From the IMG/VR virus record IMGVR_UViG_3300010885_042160, positions 1 to 52,893 of that record: 52,893 nt of DNA. The stretch is one strand, 5' to 3'. Origin of the DNA: a virus. The position numbers were made by a program, and so were the translations under genes. This document shows, one piece after another, positions 51,985-52,893 of this stretch (positions are counted from its first letter, which is position 1; each line of letters begins with the position of its first letter). Under the pieces are notes generated by a model. It made no database searches. It worked only from the letters and a program-made list of their open reading frames with translations, and was not told the origin of the DNA.

Positions 51985-52772
51985 TGAATCTTCAAGACGT
52001 ATTTATTATTCAAAATCTAACTGTCCTTAACGAGGGCAAGACAGGCCCATTGAAGATTCGTGGTATATTCCAACGTGCCGACGAAGCTAACAATAACCAG
52101 AGAATATACCCACAGCGTGTATTAGAGGGCCAAGTAAAATCTCTAAATGAAGCTATCAAAGAGCGTAGATTGGTCGGGGAATTAGACCACCCAACCTATG
52201 ACATGGTAAAGCTGTCAAATGCATCCCATCTTATAACAGGTCTTAGACTTGAGGGCAAGGAAGTAATTGGAGAGGCCGAAATCCTCCCAACTCCTGCTGG
52301 CAAAGTAGTCGAGGGTTTAATTCGTGGTGGTGTCAAGATTGGCATCTCAAGCCGTGGCATGGGAACGCTATCTGAAGGAAGAAACGGCACAAAGACTGTA
52401 AACGAAGATTTCAGATTGGTTACGTTTGATATCGTAGCTGATCCAAGCACCCGTGGAGCATATCCAAGCCTCAGCGAATCAAGAGAGCACAAGAAGGAAA
52501 AGCAAATAATCGAATCAACAATCAAGACAGTTGTTGGCGAGAGATATTTTATTAAGCTTCTTGAGAAGAAGATTGATGAGAAACTCAATGAGGCAAAGGA
52601 AAGAAGTCCAAAGGCTCTCAAGGGTGCAATGAAGAGAGTTACTTCTAGCCCAGTTGGAAGCAGAAAACAAAACAAAGCATTAAAGATGCTAGGTTCCCAA
52701 CAAAGCAAACGGGATGGCAGCCCTAAGGGCAAGCCACCTGTAAGAGATCCAGGTGACGAGGATCCAAGCTAA
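51981..52772 (+). CDS. Prohead core protease, gp21-like (263 aa)
   Basis: A serine protease of the T4 gp21 (S77) family, which degrades the scaffold and trims the capsid before packaging. Catalytic candidates are H70 in GELDHP, S123/S124 in GISSRGMG and D150 in VTFDIVADPS. The FxRxDEANNNxRIYP segment before it is family-typical. The C-terminal 80 residues are Lys/Glu-rich and disordered-looking and may be removed by self-cleavage. T4 gp21 is 212 aa. The start is the first of two ATGs (51981); the second at 51984 is also possible. Confidence 0.9.
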   Translation: MMNLQDVFIIQNLTVLNEGKTGPLKIRGIFQRADEANNNQRIYPQRVLEGQVKSLNEAIKERRLVGELDHPTYDMVKLSNASHLITGLRLEGKEVIGEAEILPTPAGKVVEGLIRGGVKIGISSRGMGTLSEGRNGTKTVNEDFRLVTFDIVADPSTRGAYPSLSESREHKKEKQIIESTIKTVVGERYFIKLLEKKIDEKLNEAKERSPKALKGAMKRVTSSPVGSRKQNKALKMLGSQQSKRDGSPKGKPPVRDPGDEDPS

Positions 52773-52785
52773 AACAAAATAAAAA

Positions 52786-52814
52786 GTGAAAATTATTCAC
52801 ATAGAGGATAAATA
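52786..52814 (+). promoter_or_regulatory. Hairpin and late-promoter-like GATAAATA before the scaffold gene
   Basis: GTGAA-AATTA-TTCAC (52786-52800) is a perfect 5-bp hairpin after the protease gene. GATAAATA at 52807-52814 resembles the T4 late element TATAAATA and lies nine bases before the ATG at 52823. That spacing would give almost no leader, which argues against it being the sole promoter. Confidence 0.3.
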
Positions 52815-52822
52815 AGATTAGT

Positions 52823-52893
52823 ATGAAAAAGAATCCACTAGAGCAAATTGCCAAACTTCTGCCAGAGGGATTAACGGAGAGCATGATTGAAAG
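52823..52893 (+). CDS. Start of the next gene, probable prohead scaffold (partial)
   Basis: Only 23 full codons are visible (MKKNPLEQIAKLLPEGLTES, then MIE). The gene runs off the right edge. Directly after the gp21-like protease T4 has the scaffold gene 22, and the charged helical start would suit it. The LPEG segment resembles the LPxE type of site cut by gp21-like proteases, but with so few residues nothing can be proven. Confidence 0.5.
   Translation, partial: MKKNPLEQIAKLLPEGLTESMIE

Overview
The window is part of the genome of a large, AT-rich, tailed double-stranded DNA phage with a contractile tail, belonging broadly to the T4-like myovirus group. The marker genes are recognisable from their sequence: large terminase (gp17-like), portal (gp20-like), the gp26-like tail/baseplate protein, gp53, gp25, gp6 and gp7-like baseplate wedge proteins, a gp5-like spike, and a gp21-like prohead protease. 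Gene order, size and style resemble environmental (aquatic) T4-like phages rather than enterobacterial T4. The host cannot be read from the window. No bacterial gene, integrase, tRNA, CRISPR array or insertion sequence was seen.

Layout. (1) 1-229 is non-coding. (2) 230-3016 is a minus-strand run of small genes, mostly unknown, with two or three small membrane proteins, a DUF1360-like CxxC membrane protein and a GT-A-type glycosyltransferase. A 19-codon plus-strand ORF with a perfect Shine-Dalgarno lies in its only sizeable gap. (3) 3032-8323, plus strand, is a head-packaging block: terminase, portal and a large acidic-tailed protein. (4) 8330-18499 is a host-recognition island: two related repeat-rich fibres flanking a predicted bifunctional tailspike (GH28/GH49-like beta-helix plus SGNH esterase), a small virion protein and two tandem polyglycine adhesin paralogues. 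(5) 18496-23964 is a patchwork in which replication/repair genes (UvsW-like helicase with a small partner, a Toprim primase, a Cas4-like nuclease) alternate in strand with structural genes. Gene ends overlap tail to tail, and one divergent pair shares its start-codon bases. (6) 24039-50481 is the tail and baseplate operon: probable tape measure, tube cap, gp53, hub, spike, a LamG protein, gp25, gp6, gp7 and several large fibre or decoration proteins. (7) 50554 to the right edge starts the prohead block: three small charged proteins, the gp21-like protease and the first codons of a probable scaffold gene. Sheath, tube, neck and major capsid genes are not in the window.

How it works together: the right-hand and left-hand head genes make the prohead and package DNA. 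The baseplate operon builds the tail around the tape measure, helped by the gp26-like protein, which probably has a -1 frameshifted long form. The island at 8-18 kb supplies receptor binding and surface-polysaccharide attack. The most noteworthy non-standard signals are the -1 frameshift site at 20840-20849, a 17-bp perfect dyad beside a TATAAT box at 23973-23997 followed by a split ribosome-binding site with an intervening hairpin, the two-enzyme tailspike, the terminase Walker A with Cys in place of Lys, and the strand-alternating replication/structure patchwork.
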